This document shows, piece after piece, positions 1-12,198 of a stretch of 64,000 bases of DNA. Below the pieces are notes generated by a model, which was given only the letters and a program-made list of their open reading frames with translations, was not told where the DNA came from and made no database searches. Position 1 is the first letter of the stretch, and each line of letters opens with the position of its first letter. The position numbers and the translations under genes are program-made. Source of the DNA: Hypomyces perniciosus. Its lineage: Eukaryota; Ascomycota; Sordariomycetes; Hypocreales; Hypocreaceae. The stretch is taken from positions 1,984,001-2,048,000 of the forward strand of contig SPDT01000010.1 in the NCBI GenBank assembly GCA_008477525.1, given 5' to 3'.

Positions 1-370
1 AACTGTTAAGTAAATTCCTTAATAGATTTTTTAACTATAGATAATACATTAAGTAAACACCTAAAAAAAAATTGTATAGTCTACATATAAAACAGTATAT
101 ATTGATTAACTATTATTAAAATGATAGAATCTTATATATTTATTTCAATTTTATATTTAAGTATTTAATATGTTGAGGAATCTTAAGGAATTAGGTGTAA
201 GCATTAACATTTCTATATCATTTACTTTTAGACCTTATTTCTCTACTAATATATAATATAATTTAAAAAAAACCTTATAAATATAAATAATATCTATTTA
301 ATTAACTATCTTAAATAAAGGTATCTAATTTTATCTTATATAGGACTTTTAATAGAAATTTGAAAATGTA
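1..370. other. AT-rich block, no genes
   Basis: The stretch is dominated by A and T with many TA steps and stop codons in every frame, and it holds no plausible coding sequence. In filamentous ascomycetes such blocks usually come from repeats degraded by repeat-induced point mutation (RIP). That origin is inferred, because no parent element is recognisable. A similar block lies at about 57.9-58.2 kb. The base composition changes sharply near position 370, where GC-containing sequence begins. Confidence 0.6.
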
Positions 371-448
371 GTACTTTTGGTGTAAAACCCTGGCGATCTT
401 GGGGGGGTGGCGAGGTTCTGGGTCGGCACTACTAATTAGTACTAGTTA

Positions 449-526
449 CAGTGGGGAGAAGAAAGTTTCGGTAACTTTTGTAAGGCAACGTATAGAAAAT
501 TTACGGAAACTTTTTGCGTGGCACTG
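449..526. mobile_element. MITE-like palindromic element, copy 1
   Basis: This 78-bp element begins CAGTGGGGAGAAGAAAG and ends TTTTTGCGTGGCACTG. It is flanked on both sides by TA, the target duplication of Tc1/mariner-type elements. The two halves are imperfect inverted repeats: CAGTG, then AAAGTTTC, GTAA and TTTT blocks align between the left end and the complement of the right end. A near-identical copy lies at 59842-59920. It has no coding capacity, so it would be non-autonomous. Its assignment to a superfamily rests only on the TA flanks and the CAGTG termini. Confidence 0.75.
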
Positions 527-1129
527 TACTAGTAATCCTGTCGCAAATTATAGGAGTACACTATTAAGTGTCGCATAAAATATAAGGCCATCCATCCACA
601 TGCGCAGTAAGAAATAATCAGGGGGTGGACTAGTACTATATTAGTATACTCCGGATACGATACTACTAATATGAGCGTCAGCACTAAACGTGGATGGAAA
701 CTGAAGTGTGCACCCTTGTAGTTCATACGACTATCACTACTCCGTATTCTGATGGACGTTGTGACACATGGTTAGGAATTCGTTTATTGAGCGGCATGAA
801 GGCATTGCTTTCTTCCTGAGGTGTGGCATCAGATATCTCAGGCTAGGGCTGTTGTAAAGCCGATCCAATGAAGGGCAAATTCCATGAATCAACTAATTAC
901 GCTCCTTTAAGATTTTTATAGGATTGGGGGGGAAATAAGGTTGTGGATTGGTGGATTTAATAAGAAGTACTATTGCTAAGATCAAGTCGTAATTGACCAG
1001 TTCCTGAGGCGGCCATGAACCTGAGCACGATTCAGACAGAGTCCATATCATGGAACCTCCCCCCCATCTATCTTCAATCCTTATCTATCCTCAACACCTG
1101 CCAAATGCCTTCATGAAAAGACAGCAGCC
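527..1129. other. Intergenic region upstream of the mannosidase
   Basis: No convincing gene is seen here. One copy of the 9-mer TACTCCGTA lies at 738-746. The final few hundred bases are presumably the promoter and leader of the mannosidase gene. Short pyrimidine-rich tracts occur just before its ATG. Confidence 0.4.
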
Positions 1130-2911
1130 ATGCCTCTCATCAAGCTGCGGGGCTTTAACTGTATTGCATTGCTGGCCACTCTGCTTCTTGTCTACCTCTG
1201 GACCATCAGGAGTTTCTCGAGCTCCTCAGCCCCTCCAATCGGCAGGCCCGTGGCGAATTGGCGAACCAAGCAGGACGACACATATTTCTGGAAAACTATC
1301 ACGACTCACTACCCTCCCGATAAAATCCGTCCACTGCCCACAAATGCCACTCTGAAGCTCCCCAAGGTCCAGACATCGTTTCGTGCCGAGTCCGCAGAAG
1401 CAAGGAGGATTCGCCAAAAGCGCCAGCGCGCAGTGAAGGAAACCTTTGCGAAATGCTGGGAATCATACAGGAAGCACGCATGGACTGCGGATGAACTGAC
1501 GCCCGTTTCTGGCGGGAAGAACAATAACTTTGGCGGCTGGGCTGCCACGCTGGTCGACTCTCTCGATACGCTTTGGATCATGGGTATGCGCAGCGAGTTC
1601 GATGAAGCTGTGAAGGCTGCCGCGGCCATCGACTTTACCAACACCACTCTCCCCCAGGTCAATATCTTCGAGACCAACATCCGATACCTCGGCGGATTCC
1701 TCTCAGCATTCGACCTCAGCGGCGATGTTCGCCTCCTTCGAAAGGCCACAGAAGTTGGCGAGATGCTCTACAAGGCATTCGACACGCCGAATCGCATGCC
1801 CGTCACACGGTGGGACATGCAGGCCGCCAAAGACGGCAAGAAACAAGTTGCCCAGTCAAACGTGGTCCTTGCTGAAATCGGGAGCTTATCCCTGGAGTTC
1901 ACGCACCTTTCGCAGTTGACGGGCGATCCGAAGTGGTTTGATGCCATGCAGCGCATTACAGAGGGCATGGCGGCGCAGCAGAGCGCGACGGCACTGCCTG
2001 GTCTTTGGCCGATCTCTGTGGATGCGCAGAAGTATGTGTTCACAGGAGGCCAAACTTTCTCACTCGGTGCTATGGCGGACTCGGCGTATGAGTATTTGCC
2101 CAAGATGTCTGCCCTGATGGGCGGCCAGTTACCGATTTATCGGAGTATGTATGAGAATGCTGCTCCGGCAGTAGTCAAACACAACCTATTCCGACCGATG
2201 ACGCCGAAGAATGAGGATATTCTCATTTCTGGCATTGCACATGTTCAAGGCAAAGATATCAGTCTCGAACCGCAGGGCCAACATCTTGTCTGCTTCTTGG
2301 GCGGGTTGATGGCGCTGGCTGGGAAACTCTTCGACCGTCCTCACGATCTATCCACTGCAACCAAGCTCGTGGACGGCTGCGTGTGGATATACAAGAACTC
2401 ACCGAACGGCGTCATGCCTGAAGATTTCTACACGGTGCCGTGCGAGTCCGCAGAAAAACCTTGCGAATGGGACGAAGCCAAATGGAAGCAGCAAATAGTC
2501 GACCGTGTTAACCGAGTCAGCAAGGCAGAAAACATAAATGCAGACGACATCATCGCAAGCGAACGCCTCCCCAAAGGCTTCATCGCTATCCCCAGCCCGC
2601 AATACCTTCTCCGCCCCGAAGCCATCGAGAGCGTCTTCATCCTGTATCGCATAACTGGACGTGTCGACCTCGTCGAGTCTGCGTGGACCATGTTCAACGC
2701 CATCAACAACATGACGAGCACGCAGCTCGCCAACTCGGCTGTCCGAGATGTGAGAGCCCCGAAGCCATTGCATTCAGACTCGATGGAGTCGTTTTGGTTT
2801 GGGGAGACGTTGAAGTATTTTTACTTGGTGTTTAGTGAGACGAATGTGATTAGCCTGGATGAGTATGTGTTTAACACGGAGGCGCACCCGTTTAGACGGC
2901 TTGTACAATGA
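1130..2911 (+). CDS. Class I alpha-1,2-mannosidase (GH47)
   Basis: This 593-residue, intron-free protein is a glycoside hydrolase family 47 enzyme. The family removes alpha-1,2-linked mannose from N-glycans in the ER and Golgi. Residues about 10-26 form one hydrophobic segment after a short N-terminal tail, as expected for a type II membrane or signal-anchored enzyme, and a stem region follows to about residue 85. The catalytic barrel shows family landmarks: DSLDTLWIMG, an ETNIRYLGG block, LRPEAIESVFILYR, HSDSMESFWFGETLKY and a C-terminal NTEAHPFR, whose Thr and acidic residues belong to the calcium and active-site region. Length matches the fungal family. The start is the ATG at 1130, and upstream in-frame sequence lacks a better one. 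It is probably a Golgi or ER trimming mannosidase. Whether it acts like ER mannosidase I or like the secreted fungal type is not decidable here. Confidence 0.93.
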   Translation: MPLIKLRGFNCIALLATLLLVYLWTIRSFSSSSAPPIGRPVANWRTKQDDTYFWKTITTHYPPDKIRPLPTNATLKLPKVQTSFRAESAEARRIRQKRQRAVKETFAKCWESYRKHAWTADELTPVSGGKNNNFGGWAATLVDSLDTLWIMGMRSEFDEAVKAAAAIDFTNTTLPQVNIFETNIRYLGGFLSAFDLSGDVRLLRKATEVGEMLYKAFDTPNRMPVTRWDMQAAKDGKKQVAQSNVVLAEIGSLSLEFTHLSQLTGDPKWFDAMQRITEGMAAQQSATALPGLWPISVDAQKYVFTGGQTFSLGAMADSAYEYLPKMSALMGGQLPIYRSMYENAAPAVVKHNLFRPMTPKNEDILISGIAHVQGKDISLEPQGQHLVCFLGGLMALAGKLFDRPHDLSTATKLVDGCVWIYKNSPNGVMPEDFYTVPCESAEKPCEWDEAKWKQQIVDRVNRVSKAENINADDIIASERLPKGFIAIPSPQYLLRPEAIESVFILYRITGRVDLVESAWTMFNAINNMTSTQLANSAVRDVRAPKPLHSDSMESFWFGETLKYFYLVFSETNVISLDEYVFNTEAHPFRRLVQ

Positions 2912-3233
2912 GGAAGAGGGCTAGTTGTGAAAATTGTGTACTATATATCATCTTCGTTACCAAGGAATGGCAATATGGCGAGGTAGGCGCAGTTTCAGGT
3001 CTGCTTTTAGATGATCGCTCAGTACTCCGTAGTATGGGAATGAATTGTCAATGAAGGTGACGCAATCTGGAGACTTGGGCATAACTATGGATGGGGTGAA
3101 TCTTTACTAGGTAGAGCAAACATTGCAAGGAGTATTAGACCAATCATTGCCATTTATTTACTTTAAAACTAATATCCATATTATTGTAAATAAAAAGACT
3201 CGTTTAAGAGTTCATCATCTCCTCCCGCCCCCG

Positions 3234-4121
3234 TCAAGGCATCTCATACAGCCCTCCAGGACCTTGCGCATGTGTCTGAGCCTGTGCCGTCTTCTGAGCC
3301 CATTGCTCGCCTGGTAACTCAGCCGCATTGTCCCCAGGTAGCTCAACCTTGGCTTCACCAGGCAACTCGGCTTGTTGCTGATCTTGGTCATGCTGACCCG
3401 AAGAATCTCGTCTTCGCAAATGCCTCCAGCACAGGAATCCCAAGCCTCCGAGCATCAAGATACCTCCTATCGTGCCTCCGACGGATATTCCCGCAACTGC
3501 TCCTGTAGAGAGCCTCGAGTCTGCATCTTTGTCCGACTTCGGTTCGCTTGTGGATATGACAATCGCGCTCGTTGGGGGTGGTGATGTGGAAGTAGATATG
3601 GCAGTCGTGCTCGTTAGACCCAATGTCCTCGAGACCCTTGGATCCGGTAGACTGATATTGAAGTAGTGGGAAACAATAGGCACTCGTTGTTGTCCTCTTT
3701 TTATTCCCAAGTTGAATACTAGATTCTCCCCTGGTGGAACTAGCCGCGAGAAGCTATAGGAGCTCACTGTCCAGGTAAAGCGCTTAGGATTAGTTCTTCC
3801 TGTATCTCCACCGTCAGTCGCGCGCGATTACATCTACGTCGCCTCCAATAAGGTTCTAGATGAAGGCCACTTTAGCTTACCTAGACCGTCTAAGATTGCA
3901 ATCATACTCCCATCGGGAGGGTACTCTTTCTCCATGTAGAAGACCCCATCCATGTCATCGAATGTCCATTGCACATCGATTCGCTCTCCTATTTTGTATG
4001 TAGGATTATCGCTGTAATCTCCCGGTGGTCCTGCGGCTGGTGGCACGACGAAAGAGTCCACTGCATGAATGCCTGCAGTCAAGGTCGAAAGGCTGAAGAC
4101 GAAAGACAGTAGAAAACGCAT
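3234..4121 (-). CDS. Signal-peptide, single-pass membrane protein with cytoplasmic tail
   Basis: Two exons are read on the minus strand, with an intron at about 3880-3767. The donor is GTAAGC, there is an ACTAAT branch-like site, and a CAG acceptor restores the frame. The protein of about 257 residues has a signal peptide (MRFLLSFVFSLSTLTAGIHA). An extracellular part contains an I-x-V-x-W-type motif typical of fungal lectin-like or Mid2-type surface proteins. A Ser/Thr-rich stretch follows, then one transmembrane helix (AGISVGGTIGGILMLGGLGF), then a basic and Gln/Pro-rich tail with an ELPGE/ELPGD motif repeated four times. Such architecture is common in uncharacterised ascomycete cell-wall sensors, and no specific function can be assigned. 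The acceptor choice is uncertain, because an upstream AG gives a plausible protein but the wrong phase. Confidence 0.7.
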
Positions 4122-5473
4122 TGCGACGCCGAAACGAGGCTCGCAGAGCCTGGTTCCGATTACCCGAAAAAAACATTGAACTCAGAGCGACCTCAGGAGA
4201 GAGGGAAACGGGAGGGCAACCTGCCCGTCGGAATTACTCATACGTTGTAATACCTCATATTAGAAGGGAACTTTTTGCATCTCTACGTTGTAATTGCATA
4301 GATGCAACCCTGATCACCAATTCCGTTCAAACGTGTTTAACCGTCCTCACAATCTTCCTATGAGAGGCCTGTAAGGTAGTCTTGGGTGTGGAGAATTGTA
4401 GCCGAGAACCAACAGCATACAAGGATCACGAACATTAGCGGCCTTGGCGGCACATATTTGAGCTCGGGGATTAAATCTGTAGTAATCAATCGTGATCTTT
4501 CGGGTTAATTCGACTAATATCACATATCTCATATGGATTGACGGTTAGTCAGTCTCGCCGAGATGTCATCAGCTGATCCAATTGACTCATGTGTTTGGTC
4601 ATTAACTATTGGTTCCAGCGATCATCGCCGACTAGACGGACCGTTCCGCGTTGCAATATTTAATTCCATTTATTTTGTAGTAGTATATTAAACTACACTA
4701 CACAATTCATGATGGGTCTCTTCCATGGCTAGGAAGCAGTAGCTATTAGATGAACTTGAAAATGCGGCCCCGGCAACTATTTTGGCGCGATCACAGGCAC
4801 CAGATCTCGGAATCCGCCCAGTTCCTCTCGCCCAGATTGCCGATAGGGCTCCATGAAACTGGCCTCAAAGCGGCAGTAATGTGATGGCCATCCTTCCTTG
4901 GCGATCATAGTCTGTGCTGTGATACCTCTGTCCTTAATAAACACTCTCGCTTCACGCTTCAAGGTCTATCAACGAGACCAATAGAAGCAGCCTTGCTTCC
5001 CTCCTTTGCGAGTCGGGCACATGCCAGCCTCAATGGAGATGGAGCTCTGCGCATCAACGGGGCTCAGCAGCCCGATGACAGCGAATCACAGTCTTGGCGG
5101 ACCTCTGGACAGGGATCGCGCAGCAGCGCCACAGCGCGCAGTCGAAAGGCTGATTCGTTCGAGAAGGCTGTTGACTGATGGGGGGACTCTATACTACTCC
5201 GTAATCCATATCATGTGCCTCGGCCAGAAGCTTGGGCTGCTTGGCGAGCTATCCACATGGGGCGGGCAGATGTGACACATTTTGCCTCTTCTTTAGGCTC
5301 TTATTTTAATCTCCGTTTCATCTCATGAGTATAACTTTGGGGAGCAATCGTGGGAAATACATCATCGATTATCGTGACCAGCATCATCTCCCTCCCTCTC
5401 TTCTCCCGCCGTGTGCTTGCAGTAGGTAGTAGATTCTCCCGACTGCAATGTAGGCAGGCCAGTCAACACCACG
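4122..5473. other. Intergenic region between divergent genes
   Basis: No complete gene is seen. At 4777-4930 the minus strand reads as a short protein-like fragment around WPSHYCRFEASFMEPYRQ that ends at a stop. It has no clear ATG or partner exon and may be the tail of a decayed gene. One TACTCCGTA 9-mer lies at 5195-5203. The last 150 bases are the likely leader of the lipase gene. Confidence 0.35.
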
Positions 5474-7553
5474 ATGGGATTCTTCACCAGCTTTGGTGAG
5501 AGTAGCAACAAGAACAGCAACAAATATCCGACTCTGCCACCTCGGCAATCTCTCACAGCGCCTCCGAACGTTTACTACACACCTCCTCACCCTTCCGGAC
5601 CGGAACTTCCTCAGCGGCCCCTAACGGCAAACCCCCCATCACACCCTCCAGCTCCATATCCCGCTCCCGCTCCGCACCCTTTCTATGCCCAGCATCATGT
5701 TGGTTACCCGCAACCCCAGTCCGGACCCGCCGACCACTACTTGTCCGTTCCGGCTCCGGCTCCGGGATGGCCTCAGGCCCCGGTCGCGCTAGGCCCGGGA
5801 GTTGGACAACACCCCTATGGCGCTCAACCGGTTGTGGTGAATCAGCATTACTACAGCTACACGGAGCCAACACCTCAGACATGGGCTCAATATCCGGAGT
5901 CTCACTATCACCAGCCTCAGCATCATGAGTCGCAACAACAGGAGCGTCAACATCAAGAGTCTGAGCAGCAACGACACGACAATGGAGCCTCAGAGACAGG
6001 ACAAAGCCATGACGCTGTCGACTCCTCGTCTACCATGGATGAGTTATACCATCGCTTCAACAAAATCCTGACCATGATCGATCGAGAACATCTCTCCAGC
6101 CATGATGGCGATCCGCTTCCAGACCATCCCGCACCCAATCCAGAACCAGATCAGCTCCCCTCAATACCGGAGGAAGAAGAAGACGAACACACCACCACAG
6201 ATCGATCAATGGCAATCAGATGGCCCTCCAGACCCAGCAGAGATCGTTACAGAGGCCAGGTTCCCACTGCAGTTCTGTCCGACAGCTACATCTCCAAAGT
6301 CGAGCTCTATGCCAACTCCAGGCTGCCCATGAACCTCGCCCCTCTCGCCCTGTAAGTCCTCTTCCCAAACTCATCTTCGTCTCGAACATTGTGTTGACGC
6401 TTCCAGATACATGGCCACCTGGCCGCTCCTCTGCCTCGCCGCAAAATACTCCCTCCGCGTCTACGACTCGCCTTCATCCTCTTCCTCCTCCTCCTCCTCT
6501 TCAGACCTCCAACGCCGCAACACTCACATCTTCACCACCAGCTGGCGCACCGCCCACAGAGCCCTCCTCATCAAATCCATCCCCTTCCCTCACACCCAAA
6601 CCATCCTCCTCTCCATCCGCGGCACCGCCTCCTTCACCGACTGGGCCGTTAACGTCAACTCCTCCCCCTCCCAGCCCACCAACTTCCTCGACGACGAAGG
6701 CAACGCCTGCCACGCCGGCTTCCTCTCTCTCGCCCGCGGCCTCATCAAACCCATCGCCTCACGCCTGCGCAAACTCCTCGAGGATGATCCCACCGGCATG
6801 TCCAGCTACAGCCTCCTCCTAACTGGCCACTCCGCTGGTGGCGCCGTCGCCGCCTTGCTGTACGCACATATGCTGTCCACCAGCCCACAGGCCGAAAGCG
6901 AGCTCAGCATCTTAACAGGGTGCTTCAAACGCATCCACTGCATAACCTTCGGCGCGCCGCCCATCTCCCTCCTGCCCCTCAAAAAGCCCTCCCGTGCGGA
7001 CCTCCGCAACAGCTTATTCCTCAGCTTCGTCAACGAGGGCGATCCCGTCGTCAGGGCAGACAAGCCCTACGTGAAGAGTCTGCTCGACCTCCTCGCCAGC
7101 CCTCCTCCCTCCCCAAAGCCCATCGACGCCAGGCTTTCCACCTCGTCATTACATCTTCCCGCTCAAGCTTCGTCCTCATCCTTGGCTCTCTGCACCACCA
7201 AAACAGCGGATATGCCGCCTCAACTGCCCCCACGGAGACCGACATGGCCCGTCCCGCCCTGCACGCTCAGCAACGCAGGGACCATCATCGTCCTGCGTGA
7301 CGCGGAGCCTTACACCGCGTCCTCGTCGCAAGACCGCAAGACCGTGGGTGAGCGTTTAGCAGATGGCGTTGTGGCAGTGACGTGTAGGGAGGAGCAGCTC
7401 CGGGATATGATCTGGGGCGATCCAGTAGCGCATATGATGAGTTTGTACGCAGGGAGGATCGAGGCGTTGGCTGTGGAGGCGGTGATGGCGGCGACGGCTG
7501 GGGAGGGGGGTGAGTATGAGGATGAGAAGAAGACTATGGTTAGGAAGTGGTAG
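5474..7553 (+). CDS. Class 3 (alpha/beta-hydrolase) lipase with long Pro/Gln-rich N-terminus
   Basis: Two exons are joined across an intron at 6352-6406 (GTAAGT..CAG, 55 nt). The phase is continuous and gives a protein of 674 residues. Residues 1 to about 270 are low-complexity and rich in Pro, Gln, His and Tyr, with an acidic patch near residue 240. The C-terminal half is a Lipase_3-type hydrolase. It contains the nucleophile elbow TGHSAGGAVAALL (Ser about 435), an upstream oxyanion-type block LLSIRGTASFTDW, FGAPPIS, and candidate Asp about 505 (NEGDPVVR) and His about 635 (DPVAHMM). There is no signal peptide or membrane segment, so it is probably intracellular and may resemble sn1-specific diacylglycerol lipases. 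A serine run (about 10 Ser) lies just after the splice junction. The substrate is not predictable. Confidence 0.87.
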
Positions 7554-8240
7554 AGGAGATGTGGTTTGTTATGGAGATATAGAAAAGCATGTTTTAAGAC
7601 GGATGGCGTTGGTGGTGTTATGAAGATACCAGATAGATATGAATCACGAATTATGTATCAGCATGCTCATTGTTATGATGAGAAGAGATGGAATGAAACA
7701 CTAATCTTTGCTGATACTTACATGCAGTGTCTCACTTTGACTTCCCCCAATAAATAGTTGTGTGCACATCAGATCAGAGCGCAAATGCCATTTCGCATCT
7801 ATTTCCTTTCATTCATATCTAGCTAAGTTATTGCAGCTAACTACTAACAAGAACAAATCTCCCGCACAGCGGACACGCCTCCCTCCCCATGTACAGACTA
7901 ATGAAAATCCCCTGACGAGGGGTGAGCCATACACGAGCTCCATGAGGCCCAAAAGCATTCCCCAACTCCATTCTCCAAAGCTTGCCCAAACCAAACCACG
8001 CTGTATCCAAAAGTGCATTATTCCCAAGAGTGTTGTCCCATTCATTCTGCATTGCATTCCCAAATGCTGTGTCCAACTCTGGTCGTCGTTTTTCCAAAGT
8101 CCCAATAAAGTAGAGTACCGTTTTTGACAAAGTAAAATAGTGTGTGGTGAAGCGAAGGGGTTGATAATATAAAGTACAAGGGCTTGATGCTGTTCAAGCC
8201 GAGACGTTGAGATGGGCGAGGGTCAAATCATTAGCAGATA
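7554..8240. other. Intergenic region between convergent genes
   Basis: This is 3' flanking sequence of the lipase and of the minus-strand zinc-cluster regulator. Short ORFs here have no coding signature, and no RNA gene is recognised. Confidence 0.4.
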
Positions 8241-10426
8241 CTATCGAAGACCATTGAAGCTCATTTCACCAGACATGGGAGGTAGTCCGTGAAAGTCGCC
8301 TACTGGTCTCATCTGGGGTCGACCAGGCATGCCAAAGTTATCTTGCTGTGGTGGCGGCAGCGGCGGCCGAGGAATGCGGACTATGCCATTTATGTGATGC
8401 GGAGACTGCATCGCAGGGTTGCCGATCGCAGGGCCACGCATTGGTTGCGGCGTCATGGTGTTGATATGTTGTCCCATGGCATCATGGCCATGATTCAATG
8501 GCTGGTTATTTATGTGCTGATGTTGCTGTCCTTGTGGTGGGTGATTCCCAATCGGGCTCATGACCATCTCCGACATGGGTGTACAACCATAACCGTTCAT
8601 GTTGTGGGGATAATCCATAGTAGGCGACATGATGACTGGCGAGCCAACAAATGACCCATTCATGTCATTTGCCTGCTGCGGCCCTGGCGGTGTTCCACCA
8701 GAGTTAGAGCTAACGTGTGACTCAGGGGTACCGCCGTTCATGTCCATGGAATACTTGGTCTCATATTCGCTGTCGATGGACATCTGCATTGGCGGAGGTT
8801 GAGCCATGCCAGCATTGCCAAAGCCATCAAAGATATCCACATTGGCGAGGTTAGATGTCTCGGGGGCGTTTTGGAGCATAGGGTTGGAGAGGCGGGGGAG
8901 CACTTCGCTGACCTTGCTCATGAGCAAGGGGAGGAAGCGGTAGTCGCCATTTCGAGATGCGGCAACAATGGTGATGATCTGGTTGAGGTGCTCACGAGGT
9001 CCAACTGCGAAAGGATCGCGCGTTGCAGGCTGCATAGCAAGGTACTCAGTCATTGAGTAGGCTCCCTCGATGAGTTTCTCAAGCTGTATTCGGTCAGTAC
9101 TGCAAATGCTTTCTGGTGATGGGTTATCAGCATACCAAGCCGGAGTTCAGCAGCTCCATACCCTGTCCGGGAAACTGGGAGGCCATGTTCATAAGAAGCT
9201 CTCTGGACACGTTCACGGGATACTGGAAAGATAGGGGCTCCTCGTTGGCACCGGTAACCACACCATTGCTCAATTGCCAAACAGTGTTCTTCAGCCACTG
9301 CTGGTTAGTGTGCAGGTCGTTCCAGCCGGAGTCTTGGCACATGTAGGACTGTGCCAGGTCATTCAGCTGCTTCTGCAGGCCGGTGATGTATGGAGCAGAG
9401 AGGTGGGTTCGAGTCTTGTTCCAAGTGGTCATGAACGCATCGTCGAATGGTCGGAACAGGTTGACAAGCAGGATGAAGCCATTAAGCTGGTGGGCGAGGG
9501 CGTCGGTAGGATCGTCTGAGAGAGTGGGGAGGTTGATGGTGGCCTGGAGTGTCAGGGGACGCTGGCGCTGGATGGCGTAGGCTCTGTGGACCATTGTTAG
9601 TATCACCAAACTATCAGGGGGAGAAATGGAGCGAGTATGCTAACCTCTCAATAACGAAGAACAGCCAATACAGACGTCGACGCCGAGCCGCCTCGGAAGG
9701 ATCAAATTGCATGTAGTATTCCTCCTTGTTCATGCCAACCATGTGGATCATGGTGGTGGCCTCACGGAGATAATACCACGCCTTCTCGTGCATCTCCTGG
9801 CCGTAGTAGCAGCCAAACAGGAAGAAATTCGTGGCCAGTGCATTGTGTGTGACTGAATCAAGATATTCGTATCCCTTGCGCACCCTAAGCGTCTCCTCCA
9901 AGAGGAGCTGGCTAGAAATGATGTTGGCACCAGGCACCATATCGAGGTTATACGGATCGCCCGGGGGCATAGACATGCCGGGCTGCAGCATAACAAAGGC
10001 ACACATGGAGGCCATCAGGCAGTAGGCATCCCGATTCTGCTCCATGTACAAGATCTGCTGTTCGATTTGTCTAGGGTCGAGAATCGGTGATTGTGAGCTC
10101 ATGTTGTCGAAGAAGAACTGAGAGCACTCCTTGACCATGTCGCTGGTCAGCAGGCCGGGGGTTGGTGTCAGGCCCGGAGTCCCAGGTGAACACGGAATGC
10201 CGTTCATGCGGTTCTGCACCTTGGCGGACAGACTCGTCTGGCGCTGGGTCTCGCGCAACTCGCTGATGACCTTGGCCCGCGAGCCCTTGGGGCCCTTCTT
10301 CTGAGGAATGGCATTGTAGGTGCACGAGAGCTGGGCGGTAGCGCAGTTGCGGCACGGGTTGATGCCATCGCACTTAACTTTTCGCCGGTGGCAGGCGTCG
10401 CAGGCCCTCTTAATGGCCTGAGTCAT
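8241..10426 (-). CDS. Zn2Cys6 transcription factor
   Basis: Three exons (10426-9645, 9583-9136, 9083-8241) are separated by introns of 61 and 52 nt with GTTAGC..CAG and GTATGC..CAG ends. Phases fit and give 690 residues. The start is the ATG at 10426, eight residues before the zinc cluster CDACHRRKVKCDGINPCRNC, and the longer upstream frame has no ATG. A basic linker (PQKKGPKGSRAK) follows. A fungal-specific regulatory domain runs from about residue 90 to 430, including RRRRLYWLFFVIERAYA and an RPLTLQATINLPTLSDDP block. The C-terminal third is rich in Met, Pro, Asn and Gln, as in activation regions. It resembles a conserved ascomycete family that includes developmental and nutritional regulators, but I cannot name the ortholog. 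An unusually long gene-free region lies upstream. Confidence 0.88.
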
Positions 10427-11425
10427 GATGGGCGAGCGGTCGGAATCGTATATCGATGCAAGGCGACCAAAAGGAACAGAGTTTTCCAACGGTTTGTGTG
10501 GGAAGCTGTCGCGTGGGCCGGCGTGGCGTTATCGCGGGGACCGTCAGACTTATCGTTGCAACCGGACGTCGACGTGCGGCCCCAGGAATTTGGGATTTTG
10601 CGGGGGAAATGGTTGACAGGCGATGATGAAGCGAGCCGGAGCTGGCGGGTGTGTGTGGTTGCTCCTGGTTGGGTGGAAGAATCTGGTCTGGCTGAATGGA
10701 GGTTATTCGGCCCTTTCGAATGCGGGCCAGCAGAAAACGCGGGGAGAAGAAGGGTCGCTTATAAGGCGGAGCCTGGGATCCCAGAAACCTGGTTCGCGAC
10801 GGCTGCACGCAGGACGATGATGCAGACAGGCAGTTGTTGTAGCTGTGCTGTAGCGGTAGCAGTGGTGGCGATGGGAATTGCTTCGAGAAAAGGAGTGACA
10901 GTGCTCTGTATTTGCAGCCCGCTGGTCTGTTGAGGTCTGGAGGAGAGAGAGGAGAGGCGAGACGAGAAAAGATGGAGTCGGGGGGGAGGCGGACCCGAAG
11001 TACGAAAATCGAGCCACCAAAGTGGACGCTGAAGCCCTGCCAAACCCTGCCTGCTGGAATGAGCACGGAGGCCGGCCCCAGAAACAGGGAACTCGCCCCA
11101 GCTGCGAATGAGCCACACTGTGCACCAAACAGGCAAAAACCCGCTAGCGCACGCCATCCAGCAAGCCGGCCCAGCGCCAGGCCCAGCGCCATCAGGGCGG
11201 CTCGCACTGTGGCGCGCTCGGGGGAAATTGTCGGGGCTTGGAGCTGGAGCTGGCTGCTAGTGAGTGCGTGCGCCGCGTACAACGGCGTACGGGGTGGGAT
11301 CCGCACGAAACAGCTGGTGAAATACAGTGTGAGTATGGCAGGCGATCCGCGATGCCCTAACACAGGCCCGCGGACTACTCCCCAAAAAGCAACTGCTGCT
11401 AGGGTGCCACGCTGGTCCTATTTTC

Positions 11426-11517
11426 TGACACTGTCTGTCTCTGGCTGTCTCTGTCTATCTCTGTCTGTCGCTGTCTGTCTCTGGCCTTGCTTGGCCAAGC
11501 CGAGTCAGTTGTCTGTC
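11426..11517. repeat. TGTCTC/TGTC-rich simple repeat
   Basis: An imperfect run of CTGTCTGTCTCTGGCTGTCT-type units follows one after another. Related TGTC-rich tracts recur near 12.50-12.55 kb and 13.38-13.40 kb, so this is a local low-complexity theme of the gene-poor region. Confidence 0.7.
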
Positions 11518-12170
11518 TCACTGCCAATGAGTGACTGAGAATGATGCGGACGATGACAGTTGCTTACTGGCATCAGGAGATCTGAGTATCCTGTCTCTCT
11601 GCTAGTTACTAGTTACTACTACCTAGTAGTACATATTGCTTGTACTCCGTATTACTCTTACTACGACTACTAGTACGAGTACTCGTGACCGCCAAATGCT
11701 TTACGTACTACAACTCCCGGAGATCCATTAGTAGAGCGACTAAAAGAAAGCGGGAAAATACGAATCCTTCACGAGCGTCGACGCGGTTTTCCATCGAATC
11801 CACTCATCGACTAACTGCGGCCAGGGCTGCGCTCTGAGTCGGCTTGTTGCTGCTTGCTTGCTTGCCAGACATTGGCGGGCGGAGACCCTCGTACATACGA
11901 AAAGCACAAACGATGAACGAGCTCACGAATTCTGCCACGACTCTCGAATTCCAGCGCGTATACGGAGTATATGGAGTGGTGTTGATGGAATGCTTCTGTC
12001 GACTCCCCCCTTTTTTTGATCCATCATACAGAGTAGTACGAGTACTCGTACATCGATCTGACAGCGCCATTCTGCCTGAGCAAGATACCCCAGACAATTG
12101 GTTTTCCTGGTGCCGATACTCCCCGCGCCGCGCTATGATGATCTGATTAATGGCAAAATGGCTAGCGGTT

Positions 12171-12198
12171 CTACTACTACTACTACTACTACTACTAC
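12171..12198. repeat. (CTA)n microsatellite
   Basis: About nine consecutive CTA units are seen, ending in ACGACTACTG. There is no coding context. Confidence 0.9.

Noticed and set aside
10410..11363. 317-codon minus-strand open frame upstream of the zinc-cluster gene
   Set aside because: It has no ATG start of its own, overlaps the start of the regulator in another frame, is low-complexity Ser/Pro/Arg and shows no domain. It is more likely leader or promoter DNA.
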